NCBI RefSeq assembly: GCF_021107415.1
Contig: NZ_JAIOSW010000320.1
Location: forward strand, 1-16,551
DNA length: 16,551 bases
DNA from: Desulfobacula sp.
GTDB taxonomy: Bacteria; Desulfobacterota; Desulfobacteria; Desulfobacterales; Desulfobacteraceae
Direction: 5' to 3'
Part shown: one piece after another, positions 8,185 through 15,675 of the stretch
How the letters are laid out: each line of letters begins with the position of its first letter
Position numbering within the stretch: position 1 is the first letter of the stretch
Program-made: the position numbers and the translations under genes
The notes under the pieces: generated by a model
Seen by the model: the letters and a program-made list of their open reading frames with translations, nothing else
What the model was told of the DNA's origin: nothing
Database searches by the model: none

Positions 8185-9678
8185 ATGACAGACCCAATTG
8201 ATGATAAGGCAGATGACAATACCAATGATAATAAAGGCGAAAATACGGAAGAAATGAGCTTTGCTGAGCTTTTTGAATCATATGATACGAAAATAGGTCA
8301 TGAACTGAATCAGGGAGATATGGTCGAGGGTGAGATCATTTCCATTGGCAGTAACAGTGTATATATTGATACGGGAACCAAAAGTGACGGTGTTGTAGGG
8401 AAATCAGAGCTTTTGGATGAAAATGGTGAATTTGTGTATAAAGCCGGTGACAAGGTAAGGCTTTATGTGGTCTCATTAAGTGAGAGTGAAATTATATTGT
8501 CTAAAGCACTATCCGGCGCTGGAAAAGCAACCATGCTCAATGATGCATCTCAAAATGGAACCCCTGTTGAAGGCAAGGTCATTGGTGTGATTAAAGGGGG
8601 TTTTAATGTGGACATCATGGGGAAGAGAGCTTTTTGTCCTGTCAGCCAGATCGATGTTAAATATGTGGAAAATCAGGAAGACTATGTCGGCCAGACCCAT
8701 CATTTTTTAATTACCCGATTTGAAGAAGGAGGCAGGAATATTGTTGTATCAAGGCGGGATTTGCTGAATGAAGAGATAAAAGAAAAATTAAAAGTTTTTC
8801 TGGAAAAAGTAGAAGAAGGAGATATAGTTCAGGGCACCGTCACCAAGTTGATGCCTTACGGTGCGTTTATTGAACTGATTCCGGGTGTTGAAGGAATGGC
8901 ACATATTTCAGAATTGTCCTGGTCCCGTATTGAAAAGGCAGAAGAGGTCATTCAACCGGGCGATGTCGTGAATGTGAAACTGTTAAAGATAGAATCCGCA
9001 AAAGAATCAGATACCATTAAAATTTCTTTGTCAATGAAGCAGACATCATCCAATCCATGGGATAGCATGGGGGACGGTATGGGAAGTGCTTTTAATGTCG
9101 GGGATCAAGTGTCCGGAAGAGTGGTCAGGCTGGCTTCCTTTGGGGCATTTGTGGAAATTGCACCGGGTGTGGACGGCCTGGTTCATATCAGCGAAATGAG
9201 TCATACAAGAAGAGTCCTCAGACCCGATGATGTGGTTCAGGTGGGAGACAATACCCAGGTGGTGATTAAATCCATTGATATGGACAGCAAGAGGATTTCA
9301 TTGAGTATTAAGGATGCGTTGGGTGATCCCTGGACCGGTGCTTCGGTGAGATATGAAGTCAACTCGATTGTAGAAGGACGCTTGGAAAAAAGAGAAAAAT
9401 TCGGTCTTTTCATAAATCTTGAGCCGGGTGTGACAGGGTTGATGCCATCATCCAAAATCAGTGGTGCAGCAAACCCTTCGGTCTTTGAAAAATTAAAACC
9501 AGGCAGTTCGGTACAGGTGATGATCCAGGAGGTTGACGAAGATAAAAGAAGAATCACCCTGACATCGCCGGATCAAAAAGAGGGAGATAATTGGAAACTA
9601 TTTGCAGGCAATGCAAAATCAAAATCACTTGGCACCATGGAGAACCTGTTTCTGGAAGCTATGAAAAAGAAAAAATAA
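8185..9678 (+). CDS. S1 RNA-binding domain protein (five S1 repeats; ribosomal protein S1-like)
   Basis: A 497-residue cytosolic RNA-binding protein. Five S1 OB-fold repeats are visible at about 44-107, 126-191, 212-285, 306-375 and 393-461. Repeats 3 and 4 are the most canonical ([60 protein letters not shown]), and repeats 1 and 2 are divergent as in the ribosome-binding end of true S1. Classical RpsA of Proteobacteria has six repeats and about 550 residues, so this is either a shortened RpsA or a second S1 paralogue. The N-terminus (1-27) is Asp/Asn/Glu-rich and probably disordered; the C-terminus ends in a lysine run. A strong AGGAG lies 6 bases before the ATG. It is transcribed alone and ends 2 bases before the stop codon of the convergent racemase gene. 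Confidence 0.88.
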   Translation: MTDPIDDKADDNTNDNKGENTEEMSFAELFESYDTKIGHELNQGDMVEGEIISIGSNSVYIDTGTKSDGVVGKSELLDENGEFVYKAGDKVRLYVVSLSESEIILSKALSGAGKATMLNDASQNGTPVEGKVIGVIKGGFNVDIMGKRAFCPVSQIDVKYVENQEDYVGQTHHFLITRFEEGGRNIVVSRRDLLNEEIKEKLKVFLEKVEEGDIVQGTVTKLMPYGAFIELIPGVEGMAHISELSWSRIEKAEEVIQPGDVVNVKLLKIESAKESDTIKISLSMKQTSSNPWDSMGDGMGSAFNVGDQVSGRVVRLASFGAFVEIAPGVDGLVHISEMSHTRRVLRPDDVVQVGDNTQVVIKSIDMDSKRISLSIKDALGDPWTGASVRYEVNSIVEGRLEKREKFGLFINLEPGVTGLMPSSKISGAANPSVFEKLKPGSSVQVMIQEVDEDKRRITLTSPDQKEGDNWKLFAGNAKSKSLGTMENLFLEAMKKKK

Positions 9679-9680
9679 TT

Positions 9681-10403
9681 TTAACTGACAATGTGCGAAG
9701 AGTTGTTTTTTGCAATATCAATAATTTTCTGTGCCAGAATCTGGGCAGCATCAATGGTTTTTAAAGATGTCTTTGCGTTCAGTGCGCTTAATTCAGTGCA
9801 GGCAATGACAGCGGTAAGAATCTCTTTGTTTTTTAAATGATGACAGACATCAGTATACGATTCAAGAACTGATGATCCAATGCTGCCTGCCTTAACGTCT
9901 TTTATCACATTAAACAGGATGTCCTGATATTTTTGATCCGGATAAACAATTTTAATATCAACAGAGTTGAATTTTTTTTCATACAGCCGGGTGATCCGTA
10001 TGGCTGGAGAGGCAAGAATCCCAACTTTTGAACAGTCAGGCTGGTTTTGTTTTACATGATCCAGAACACTGTCAATCATGTTAATAACCGGAATGTTTAC
10101 AGCACGGCTGACAGTGTCATAATAATAGTGAGCGGTATTGCAGGCAATGGCAAGAAAATCAGCCCCCCAGGTTTCAAGACGTTTTGCCATATCTGCCATA
10201 CAGGGACCGGGATCTTCTCCATTTTTTTCAATAATGGCTTTTATCCTGGATGGGATTTTGGGATTATTATCCACAATACATCGAATATGATCGATATCAT
10301 CCAAAGCCTTTGTCAGCTGAATAATACGTTGCATAAGATCCACAGTGGCCTGTGGGCCCATTCCTCCTAAAATTCCAACTATTTTTTCTTTTTTTCCTCT
10401 CAT
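9681..10403 (-). CDS. aspartate/glutamate racemase family protein
   Basis: A 240-residue PLP-independent racemase of the Asp/Glu racemase superfamily, which uses two opposed cysteines as acid and base. Both are present: C88 in IACNTAHYYY and C202 in IACTELSAL. The N-terminal GILGGMGPQATVDLMQRII and the DNNPKIPSR segment match aspartate racemases. Length fits the family (about 230). ATG 10403 was chosen because AAGGA lies 5 bases upstream; a TTG 36 bases earlier would add an unconserved basic tail. It lies 75 bases downstream of the PLP enzyme gene on the same strand, so an operon is likely. The substrate could be aspartate, but given its partner another amino acid such as cysteine or cysteate cannot be excluded. 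Confidence 0.88.
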   Translation of the reverse strand: MRGKKEKIVGILGGMGPQATVDLMQRIIQLTKALDDIDHIRCIVDNNPKIPSRIKAIIEKNGEDPGPCMADMAKRLETWGADFLAIACNTAHYYYDTVSRAVNIPVINMIDSVLDHVKQNQPDCSKVGILASPAIRITRLYEKKFNSVDIKIVYPDQKYQDILFNVIKDVKAGSIGSSVLESYTDVCHHLKNKEILTAVIACTELSALNAKTSLKTIDAAQILAQKIIDIAKNNSSHIVS

Positions 10404-10408
10404 TTTTT

Positions 10409-10413
10409 TCCTT
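10409..10413 (-). promoter_or_regulatory. ribosome binding site setting the racemase start
   Basis: AAGGA on the minus strand, 5 bases before ATG 10403-10401. It decides against the upstream in-frame TTG at 10439. Confidence 0.55.
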
Positions 10414-10478
10414 ACCGAGAAGATATGAAGCCTTTGCAAAGAAATGCTCTCATATTTCGTATTGATTACTAAAAATAA

Positions 10479-11483
10479 TTATTCCTGTCTGAATGTATTC
10501 ATATAAGCAAACAGAGCAGGAGATCCCCCGGTATGGAGGAAAAGCACATTTGAACCTTTTGGGAAATGGCCTTTGCGAATAAGATCAATGAGTCCGGCGG
10601 CAGCCTTACCGGAATATACAGGGTCAAGGAGAATCGCCTCGGTTTTGGCAAAAAGTTTTACTGCCTCGACCATGGAATCTGTTGGAAGGGAGTAGCCAGG
10701 CCCGACATACTGATCAAAGCAGACAATATCTTCCCGGGCTATACCGTTTTTTATACCAAGTTTTTCAGCTGTTTCTATGGCCAGTTCGTATACAATTTTT
10801 TCCTGAACATCTTTGGCTCTGGAAACATTAACGCCGCTGATGGGAATGATGCCGTTCACACCTGTCATACCCACCACCATTCCGGCATGGGTTCCGGCAG
10901 AACCAGAAGGAACAACAATGTGGTCAATATCAAGGTGCATTTCATTGAGTTGTCCCATGGTTTCTTCTGCACAAACCGCATATCCCATGGCACCAATTGA
11001 ATTGGAAGCGCCACCGGGAATAATATAGGGTTTTTTACCAGCTGCAATAAGCTTGTCAGCTTTTTTGTTCATTTGGGCCGTCATATCTGAACCGCCTTCA
11101 ACAACATCAATGCTTTTCACACCAAGGAGCTCAAAAAGAAAATTGTTTCCACTTCCATCCTCTTTATAAGACCCTTTTACACGTTCTTCAAGGATGAGGT
11201 GACAATCAAGTCCTTCTTTGGCAGACCAGGAAGCCGTCAGCCTGGCATGATTGGACTGTACCGCACCACAGGTAATAATCGTGTCCGCATCTTGGTCAAG
11301 GGCATCTGCAATACAGAACTCAAGTTTTCTGGTTTTATTTCCACCGGCAGCTCCCGGAAGAAGATCATCCCGTTTGATATAAAGATTTGCATCCGTACCA
11401 ATAGTCTTGCTTAAAGCAGGTAAAGATTCGATTGGGGTTGGGCCCTGAAGATATTTTCTCCTGGGAAATTTAGTAAAGTTCAT
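10479..11483 (-). CDS. PLP-dependent D-cysteine desulfhydrase / ACC deaminase family enzyme
   Basis: A 334-residue fold-type II PLP enzyme. The Schiff-base lysine is probably K50 in AAGGNKTRKLEF. The substrate loop AVQSNHARLTA (about 74-84), the phosphate-binding PSGSAGTHAG (192-201), the late LDPVYSGKAAAGL block and the terminal FLHTGGSPALFAY all match D-cysteine desulfhydrases (DcyD), which split D-cysteine into pyruvate, sulfide and ammonia. The same family contains 1-aminocyclopropane-1-carboxylate deaminase and L-cysteate sulfo-lyase (CuyA), which cannot be separated from DcyD by eye; in a sulfur-metabolising anaerobe a cysteate substrate is a serious alternative. ATG 11483 has AAGGA 6 bases upstream. 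It is the first gene of a likely two-gene unit with the downstream racemase and is divergent from the stand-alone receiver gene (144-base gap). Confidence 0.87.
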   Translation of the reverse strand: MNFTKFPRRKYLQGPTPIESLPALSKTIGTDANLYIKRDDLLPGAAGGNKTRKLEFCIADALDQDADTIITCGAVQSNHARLTASWSAKEGLDCHLILEERVKGSYKEDGSGNNFLFELLGVKSIDVVEGGSDMTAQMNKKADKLIAAGKKPYIIPGGASNSIGAMGYAVCAEETMGQLNEMHLDIDHIVVPSGSAGTHAGMVVGMTGVNGIIPISGVNVSRAKDVQEKIVYELAIETAEKLGIKNGIAREDIVCFDQYVGPGYSLPTDSMVEAVKLFAKTEAILLDPVYSGKAAAGLIDLIRKGHFPKGSNVLFLHTGGSPALFAYMNTFRQE

Positions 11484-11525
11484 AGCTTGTCCTTTCTAAA
11501 GTTATTTTTTATGGCTCGTACTATA

Positions 11526-11554
11526 TTGATAATTATATTTTTAAAATTTAAAAT
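11526..11554 (+). promoter_or_regulatory. candidate sigma70-type promoter for the receiver gene
   Basis: TTGATA (11526-11531), a 17-base spacer and TAAAAT (11549-11554) give five of six consensus bases in each box. The expected transcript start is near 11561, leaving a leader of about 67 bases before the ATG at 11628. The region is very AT-rich, so chance matches are a concern. Confidence 0.42.
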
Positions 11555-11627
11555 CAACTTTTCTTGTCTATTTAAATGAATACTGCTAAGTTTAAGGTAT
11601 CTTGTATCATAAGAGTAAGGGAAAATA

Positions 11628-12020
11628 ATGGACGAGTTAATTTCAAAGGGTAGTGAAACCATTCTTTTTGTAGATGATGAAGTCTATCTTGCAGAGGTTG
11701 GAAAGGAAATGCTTGAAGATTTCGGTTATGTGGTTGAATCCATGACCAGTTCCAGGCAAGCATTTGAATTGTTTGAACAGAACCCGGATAAATTTGATCT
11801 GGTGATTACTGATTACACCATGCCTGAAATGACTGGCGATCAACTTGCCAGAAAAATACACCAGATAAATCCTAAGATTCCCATCATTATGTGTACGGGT
11901 ATTTCCCTTGATCCAGAGGCCATAAATGGTCTTGAACTTGAAAAAATCATGATGAAACCCATGGGTATGGAAGATATGTTGAAGGTTGTCAGGGATGTTC
12001 TGGATAAAGAAGCTTTTTAA
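11628..12020 (+). CDS. stand-alone response regulator receiver (CheY-like)
   Basis: A 130-residue protein made of one receiver domain and no output domain. Acidic pocket D16/D17 (FVDDE), phospho-acceptor D62 (VITDYTMPEMTG), T90 (MCTG) and K110 (MMKPMG) are all present, so phosphorylation should be possible. TMPEMTG and MMKPMG are typical of receivers paired with hybrid histidine kinases in deltaproteobacteria. AAGGG lies 6 bases before the ATG. No kinase gene is in the window; the gene is monocistronic, divergent from the PLP enzyme and convergent with the esterase (15-base gap). Its partner and output are unknown. Confidence 0.9.
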   Translation: MDELISKGSETILFVDDEVYLAEVGKEMLEDFGYVVESMTSSRQAFELFEQNPDKFDLVITDYTMPEMTGDQLARKIHQINPKIPIIMCTGISLDPEAINGLELEKIMMKPMGMEDMLKVVRDVLDKEAF

Positions 12021-12035
12021 GTTTCTGGTTTAGTT

Positions 12036-12941
12036 TCAGGAATATTTTTTAATAAAATTACCAATTTGTTTAATGGCCTGTTTCCCCTCGGAAAGATATT
12101 TTGCAAAATAGTGCCATACATGAAACATCTCTTCCCAGATTTCCAGCTGGACCGTTGCACCTGCCTCATTTAATTTTTTTGACAGGATTTTTGAGTCGTC
12201 AACCAGAACTTCATGTTCACCGGTTTGAATCAGGATGGGAGAGATTCCTGAAAATTTGCTGTTGATAGGGGATATCATAGGGTTAGATAAGTCTTTGTCA
12301 GTATAAAGACGAGCTGTATTCTTTAAGATACTTTGACTGAGCATGGGGTCTTTTTCCTGGTTTTCAACATGGGATTTATTTTGGCATTCAAGATCAATCC
12401 AGGGTGAGATGAATACAGAGCATACCGGCAAAGGGCGTGCTTCCATCAGCAGTCTGGATAACAGAACAAGGGCAAAGCCTGCCCCTGCAGAATCTGCAAC
12501 AAGGCTTATGCTGTGGGTATCCGGCAAATTATTTGTCAGCCATTGATACACAGCTATCACATCTGTAAGGCCTTTGGGAAAGGGATGTTCAGGGGCCAGC
12601 CTATAGTTGAAAATTAAAATTTTTGCATCAGAAGCAATCGCTATTCGTGATGCAAGATCTTTGTGGGAATTTATGGATCCGGCAATATATCCCCCGCCAT
12701 GGATATACATGATGATTCTTTTTTCATTATGGTGTAAAGGCAACAGCCATTGGGCCTCAATGGTGTTGATATAAAACGGCTCAATTTTGATGGATTTATC
12801 GGGTTTAAAGGCAAGTGCGCTTTTTTCAAGAAGCATTCTGTATTGCTCAATACCAACAGATTCAAAGGTGGGTCGTGATCTTAATTGTTTGAAAATAGCT
12901 GATAATATGTATGCAGTCATTTTACTCATAAAAAAAACCAT
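12036..12941 (-). CDS. alpha/beta hydrolase, HSL-type esterase (family IV)
   Basis: Numbered from ATG 12941 (301 residues). It has the oxyanion motif HGGG (81-84, in YIHGGGYIAG), followed by NYRLAPEHPFP, the nucleophile elbow with S151 (VADSAGAG; Ala replaces the usual first Gly of GDSAG), a catalytic acid at E244 (GEHEVLVDD; Glu where many relatives have Asp) and H274 (EMFHVWH). This is the alpha/beta hydrolase fold-3 family, which hydrolyses short- to medium-chain carboxylic esters; the physiological substrate is unknown. The start is uncertain: the frame stays open to a TTG at 12989, and neither start has a convincing Shine-Dalgarno. The N-terminal stretch is mildly hydrophobic, but no clear signal peptide is seen. 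It is divergent from the HAD gene and convergent with the receiver gene. Confidence 0.87.
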   Translation of the reverse strand: MVFFMSKMTAYILSAIFKQLRSRPTFESVGIEQYRMLLEKSALAFKPDKSIKIEPFYINTIEAQWLLPLHHNEKRIIMYIHGGGYIAGSINSHKDLASRIAIASDAKILIFNYRLAPEHPFPKGLTDVIAVYQWLTNNLPDTHSISLVADSAGAGFALVLLSRLLMEARPLPVCSVFISPWIDLECQNKSHVENQEKDPMLSQSILKNTARLYTDKDLSNPMISPINSKFSGISPILIQTGEHEVLVDDSKILSKKLNEAGATVQLEIWEEMFHVWHYFAKYLSEGKQAIKQIGNFIKKYS

Positions 12942-13009
12942 GTTGTTTATCCATTTAAAAAGAGGTATCACAGTTTGGTGAGAAACCAAATATTTTTTAT
13001 GGAAAAACC

Positions 13010-13870
13010 ATGGAAATGGAAAAGAAACTTTTTATCACTGATTTTGATGGAACTTTGTTAAAAGATGACAAAACCATCGCCCATGAAGATGTCAGAACCC
13101 TTGAGACATTAAGACTAAAAAAAATAGTGACCGTTATTGCAACCGGCCGGTCCGTATACTCGTTTGAGAAAGCGTTGAAGGTCATAGGCATGGGCCAGGG
13201 GGATAATTGTTTGCCCGTTGATTACGTCATTTTTTCCACCGGTGCCGGTATCATGGAATTTCCGGGCGGTAAGGTGATTTTCCAAAAAGCTGTGCTCTCT
13301 TTGGATATTCCAAAGATAACCCGGTATTTTGACCGTCGAAAGTTTGATTATATGGTACATAAATCCATACCTGATACCCGGCATTTTTTATATAAATTTC
13401 ATGGGAAACATAATCCTGATTTTCATGCCCGGCTGGCGCTCTATAAGGAATATGCATTGCCTTTGGAGGAGGGACATACCCATTGTAATTCCGCCACTGA
13501 AGTATTGGCCGTTGTACCGGGTGGAGCAGATATGGATTCCATTGAGACAATAAAAAAAGACTTATCCTGTTTCAGTGTGATCCATGCTACTTCCCCTCTT
13601 GATTATCGCTCATCATGGATAGAAGTCTTTCATAAAGATGTATCTAAAGCTAAATCTGCTTCCTGGCTCGTTAAAAGACTGGGTGTCAGCCGGGACAATA
13701 TTATTTCAGTGGGAAATGATTATAATGACCAGGATCTTCTGGCCTGGTCGGGAAAAGGATTTGTCGTGGAAAATGCGCCTGACAGTCTCAAACAACTATT
13801 TAAGACTGTGTCTTCCAACAATCAATGCGGTGTGTCACAGGCTGTAAAAGAGGCAGGATGGATAGATTAA
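13010..13870 (+). CDS. HAD superfamily hydrolase, subclass IIB (Cof/SPP type phosphatase)
   Basis: A 286-residue putative phosphatase. Motif I is D11-x-D13 (FITDFDGTLL), motif II TGR (45-47, VIATGRS), the motif III lysine is probably K213 (DVSKAKSASWL), and motif IV is GNDYND (235-240) with D237 and D240. A cap domain fills about 85-195, the C2B insertion typical of the Cof/YbiV and sucrose-phosphate-phosphatase group. Family members dephosphorylate sugar phosphates, flavin precursors or phosphoglycolate-like metabolites; nothing here fixes the substrate. The start is ATG 13010, with only a weak GGA 6 bases upstream; ATG 13016 is an alternative. It is divergent from the esterase gene and ends 4 bases before the stop of the convergent receiver-PAS gene. 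Confidence 0.88.
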   Translation: MEMEKKLFITDFDGTLLKDDKTIAHEDVRTLETLRLKKIVTVIATGRSVYSFEKALKVIGMGQGDNCLPVDYVIFSTGAGIMEFPGGKVIFQKAVLSLDIPKITRYFDRRKFDYMVHKSIPDTRHFLYKFHGKHNPDFHARLALYKEYALPLEEGHTHCNSATEVLAVVPGGADMDSIETIKKDLSCFSVIHATSPLDYRSSWIEVFHKDVSKAKSASWLVKRLGVSRDNIISVGNDYNDQDLLAWSGKGFVVENAPDSLKQLFKTVSSNNQCGVSQAVKEAGWID

Positions 13871-13874
13871 CTAC

Positions 13875-14867
13875 TTAGGATTTTGTATCCAGCTCCGAGA
13901 AATCAAATTCCGGATATAATTTGTCACAGCATGTCGGGCAGATTCCGTGGGAGAATACAATATCTTTGAAATAAGCTTCGATTTGTATCCAATCGTTATT
14001 TTTTATCCTTATGCTTTTACAGTTTGCACAGATGGGGAGTACATCATTTGATACAATATCTTTTTGGGTGAGAAATTTTTGAAAGTTTTTTCTAAGTTCG
14101 ATGATTTTTGTGATATCCCGGACCACAGCAATGGCCCCCTCATATTGATTGTCATCGCTAAATATAGGACTGCAGGCCAATTCCACATGGACAGTCTTCA
14201 TATCTTTATCAATTATTTGTATTTCATATCTGCCGGTAAATCCTTTTTTCCGGGTCAGAGTCTGTTGCTGGATGATGTCAAAACTATCTTCAGTAGATAA
14301 GTCTTTAATATTTTTTTGCAATATTTTATCACTTGAAAACCCAATCATGGTACAAAAGGCCTGGTTGGTATATGTGAAATTTTCAAATTTATCCACAGTA
14401 AAAACACCCTCGGCAATATTTTCCGTAATGGTTCTGTACTGGTATTCACTTTTTTCAAGTTGCTTTCGATATTGCTTATTTTCTTTGTTTAAACGGCTAT
14501 TCTCAAGGGCCTGCTTTACAGTATGACCGATCATATCAAGGTCAGCAAGGGGCTTTGTGATATAATCTTTGGCCCCCATGCGCAGGGCCTTGATAATATC
14601 TTCTTTTTTTCCAGCCCCTGACACCACGATCATTGGTGTATCCGGTCTGGTTTTGTGGATGGTTTGCATGACCTCAATCCCATCCTTTTTCGGCATTCTT
14701 AAATCAGTGAGGACAATATCAATTTCTTCATTGAAAAAAATATTCAGGCCGCTTTTACCATCTTCTGCAGTAAAAACAACATAATCTTCATCCTTAAAAA
14801 ATAAAGCCAGGCTATCTCGTATGGAGATTTCATCATCAATGATCAGTATGGTTTTCTGATGTGTCAT
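13875..14867 (-). CDS. response regulator with receiver and PAS domains and a C-terminal Cys/His module
   Basis: A 330-residue signalling protein. The receiver domain (about 5-120) has D11/D12, phospho-acceptor D55 (VLTDLRMPKKDG), S83 (VVSGAG) and K105 (ITKPL). A short helical linker rich in Lys/Glu (about 121-143) leads to a PAS domain (about 143-258: ITENIAEGVFTVD, FTYTNQAFCTMIGFS, GAIAVVRDIT). The end (about 277-318) is a compact motif with C280-x2-C283 (LPICANCKSIR), then W293 and E297, then H307-x2-C310-x2-C313-C314 (FSHGICPTCC) and LYPE, suggesting a metal site. There is no histidine kinase, GGDEF or DNA-binding output, so it may act through protein contacts or through that module. It is single-gene, with its own promoter inside the end of pdxJ. 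Confidence 0.88.
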   Translation of the reverse strand: MTHQKTILIIDDEISIRDSLALFFKDEDYVVFTAEDGKSGLNIFFNEEIDIVLTDLRMPKKDGIEVMQTIHKTRPDTPMIVVSGAGKKEDIIKALRMGAKDYITKPLADLDMIGHTVKQALENSRLNKENKQYRKQLEKSEYQYRTITENIAEGVFTVDKFENFTYTNQAFCTMIGFSSDKILQKNIKDLSTEDSFDIIQQQTLTRKKGFTGRYEIQIIDKDMKTVHVELACSPIFSDDNQYEGAIAVVRDITKIIELRKNFQKFLTQKDIVSNDVLPICANCKSIRIKNNDWIQIEAYFKDIVFSHGICPTCCDKLYPEFDFSELDTKS

Positions 14868-14911
14868 GACCCTTTTTGGAAATTAAAAATTTTTAGCATT
14901 AATATTTTTTT

Positions 14912-14939
14912 ATTATACCATGCTTTTTTACAATATCAA
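14912..14939 (-). promoter_or_regulatory. sigma70-type promoter with extended -10 for the receiver-PAS gene
   Basis: On the minus strand TTGATA (14939-14934), a 16-base spacer and a perfect TATAAT (14917-14912), preceded by TG plus one base (extended -10). The -35 box overlaps the pdxJ stop codon. The expected start is near 14905, giving a leader of about 38 bases before ATG 14867. This implies the receiver-PAS gene can be transcribed independently of the pgpH-ybeY-pdxJ cluster. Confidence 0.6.
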
Positions 14940-15655
14940 AGTGCCGAAATCAATTGTTTCATATCTCTGACAGCCTGGTCCATACCGGTTAATATTGCTC
15001 TTGCAATAATACTGTGCCCGATACTGAATTCGCTGATTTCAGCAAGTCCCTTAAACGTTTTAATCGTGTTATAACAGATTCCGTGGCCCGCGTTTACCTC
15101 AAGTTTTAACTTGGTTCCGATTTTTGCAGCATCAACGATTCTAAAAAATTCTCTCTGCTTTTGACCACTTGTCGTTGCATCGCAAAAAGCGCCGGTATGG
15201 ATTTCAATCATATCTGCATCAATTTTATGGGCAACTTTAATTTGGTCAAGATCCGGGTCAATAAAAATACAGACATCAATTCCCGCGTTTTTTAAAGTCG
15301 CCACAGCTTCCCTGACATGGTTTTGATGGGTAATCAGGTCCAGGCCCCCTTCTGTGGTTAACTCCTCTCTTTTTTCAGGAACAAGGGTGACACATTCCGG
15401 TTTGATATCAAGTGCAATTCCTAACATTTCACTTGTCGCAGCCATTTCCAGTATGAGTTTTGATTGTACGATTTTTCTTAACAGCCTGACATCTCTCTCG
15501 TTTATATGGCGGCGGTCTTCTCTTAAATGAACAACGATTCCGTCCGCTCCTGCAGTCTCGGCCGCAACAGCGGCCGCAACCGGTTCTGGATAGTTGACGC
15601 CCCGGGCGTTCCTTAACGTTGCCACATGATCTACATTCACAGCCAGTTGAGCCAT
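14936..15655 (-). CDS. pdxJ: pyridoxine 5'-phosphate synthase
   Basis: PdxJ condenses 1-deoxy-D-xylulose 5-phosphate with 3-amino-2-oxopropyl phosphate (made through PdxA) to form pyridoxine 5'-phosphate, the ring-closing step of DXP-dependent vitamin B6 synthesis, in the cytosol. The protein is 239 residues, the family length. Signature blocks: AVNVDHVATLRNARG near the N-terminus, H43 and R45 in VVHLREDRRHI, E70 in LILEMAAT, EIHTGAFCDAT (151-161) and H191 in VNAGHGICYNT. The active-site His/Arg/Glu set known from the E. coli enzyme is present. The ATG is preceded by a strong GGAGGAG. It lies 20 bases downstream of ybeY on the same strand, so they are probably co-transcribed. This route differs from the PdxS/PdxT route and fits a proteobacterial lineage. 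Confidence 0.97.
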   Translation of the reverse strand: MAQLAVNVDHVATLRNARGVNYPEPVAAAVAAETAGADGIVVHLREDRRHINERDVRLLRKIVQSKLILEMAATSEMLGIALDIKPECVTLVPEKREELTTEGGLDLITHQNHVREAVATLKNAGIDVCIFIDPDLDQIKVAHKIDADMIEIHTGAFCDATTSGQKQREFFRIVDAAKIGTKLKLEVNAGHGICYNTIKTFKGLAEISEFSIGHSIIARAILTGMDQAVRDMKQLISAL

Positions 15656-15675
15656 TTGTTTTACTCCTCCATTAC

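Noticed and set aside
10404..10439. TTG at 10439 as the racemase start
   Set aside because: ATG 10403 has AAGGA at 5-base spacing and begins just before the conserved GILGGMGP block; the extra residues look unconserved.
10566..11000. Open frame of 144 codons opposite the PLP enzyme gene
   Set aside because: It lies fully antisense to a clearly conserved enzyme, and its translation shows no recognisable domain.
11533..11565. Minus-strand TTGATT and TATAAT as a promoter for the PLP enzyme gene
   Set aside because: Boxes look good but the spacer is only 14 bases, in a very AT-rich stretch where chance matches are common.
14894..14930. AGCAT ... ATGCT plus T-run as a terminator
   Set aside because: Only 5 paired bases with a loop above 20 bases, and no plus-strand gene ends there; the same bases carry a better minus-strand promoter.
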